6,627 bases of DNA, from positions 1-6,627 of the forward strand of contig DATEQV010000402.1 in assembly GCA_035272265.1 (NCBI GenBank), written 5' to 3'. Shown here piece by piece: positions 6,433 to 6,627 of this stretch. Numbering within the stretch: the stretch's first letter is position 1; each line of letters opens with the position of its first letter. This stretch comes from Acidisphaera sp035272265. GTDB lineage: Bacteria > Pseudomonadota > Alphaproteobacteria > Acetobacterales > Acetobacteraceae. Under the pieces are notes generated by a model. That model made no database searches. It was not told the origin of the DNA and saw only the letters and a list, made by a program, of their open reading frames with translations. The position numbers were made by a program, and so were the translations under genes.

Positions 6433-6566
6433 CCTTGTTGTTCCGTAGGCGCGCAGGGAACGTAGCCGTCCGCAGGGCACGGACGGCTCATGACTCCCCT
6501 CATTTGTAACTGGCACATTACTTCTCGCTGGCTGGTTTCGATTCTCCGAGACTCCCCTTGTTGTTC
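6433..6566. repeat. 11-base direct repeat pair in the leader region
   Basis: CCTTGTTGTTC occurs at 6433-6443 and again at 6556-6566, 123 bases apart. Read on the minus strand, each GAACAACAAGG is followed within a few bases by GGGGAGT. The repeat may be a duplicated leader segment or a protein-binding site. Confidence 0.45.
6464..6488. repeat. Perfect 8-bp inverted repeat in the leader of the solute-binding protein gene
   Basis: AGCCGTCC (6464-6471) and GGACGGCT (6481-6488) are separated by a 9-base loop. On the minus strand this hairpin would lie in the mRNA leader, about 45 bases before the start codon. No T-run follows on either strand, so it is more likely an RNA stabilising or regulatory stem, or a dyad operator, than a terminator. 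Confidence 0.5.
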
Positions 6567-6627
6567 ATGGGCTTGCCACGTCACTACACCGGCAGGCCGT
6601 GCGAGTTGTGCCACCGGGTGAGGACAG

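Larger units (their letters stand above)
6418..6627 (-). other. Non-coding leader and promoter region of the solute-binding protein gene
   Basis: These 210 bases upstream of the solute-binding protein gene contain no gene I can support on either strand. They are less GC-rich than the genes in places (about 6500-6565). They hold an 8-bp hairpin (6464-6488), an 11-base direct repeat (6433-6443 and 6556-6566) and three copies of GGGGAGT on the minus strand (6551-6557, 6493-6499, 6423-6429). No good -35/-10 pair is visible; TAATGT near 6520-6515 is a possible -10 but has no convincing -35 partner. A promoter for the gene is expected here or just beyond the window. Confidence 0.55.

Noticed and set aside
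6489..6516. Alternative upstream starts for the solute-binding protein (GTG 6516) or a separate frame from ATG 6491
   Set aside because: The GTG start would put 33 unlikely residues before a good signal peptide. The ATG 6491 frame is out of frame with the gene, has its GGGGAG only 2 bases away, and gives an Arg/Pro/Ser-rich translation.
6590..6618. TGGCAC followed by GCA on the minus strand, resembling a sigma-54 promoter
   Set aside because: The GG to GC distance is two bases short of the strict -24/-12 spacing.

Overview
The window reads as chromosomal DNA of a GC-rich proteobacterium. By the look of GcvP and of the family 5 solute-binding protein, I would guess an alphaproteobacterium of the Rhodospirillales/Acetobacteraceae type. 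This is judged from memory of protein families, not from a search. Codon use is uniformly G/C-ending throughout, and I see no transposase, integrase, phage gene, CRISPR array, tRNA or rRNA.

Layout: (1) 1-105, the last 34 codons of gcvH (glycine cleavage H protein). (2) 102-2978, a complete single-chain gcvP (P protein, glycine decarboxylase) whose GTG start overlaps the gcvH stop by 4 bases. (3) 2980-3348, a small unrecognised protein with one C-terminal membrane segment, beginning at or just after the gcvP stop. (4) 3349-3474, a non-coding gap with a small inverted repeat and a clear ribosome binding site at its end. (5) 3475-4557, a cytoplasmic beta-propeller protein with six Asp-box (BNR) repeats. 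(6) 4558-4836, a MoaD/ThiS-type beta-grasp protein ending in Gly-Gly, which starts on the base after the propeller stop. (7) 4849-6417 on the minus strand, a periplasmic peptide/dipeptide-type ABC transporter solute-binding protein, convergent with (6) across 12 bases. (8) 6418-6627, the non-coding leader and promoter region of (7), with a hairpin and short repeats.

How they work together: gcvH and gcvP form one glycine cleavage operon (presumably with gcvT upstream), which feeds one-carbon units to folate. The small membrane protein is probably co-transcribed with it. The propeller and MoaD-like genes form a separate, tightly coupled pair and are the least understood part of the window. No MoaE, ThiG, ThiF/MoeB-like activating enzyme or molybdopterin or thiamine gene is present to explain the Gly-Gly protein. 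The solute-binding protein is a separate unit, with no permease or ATPase gene in view.
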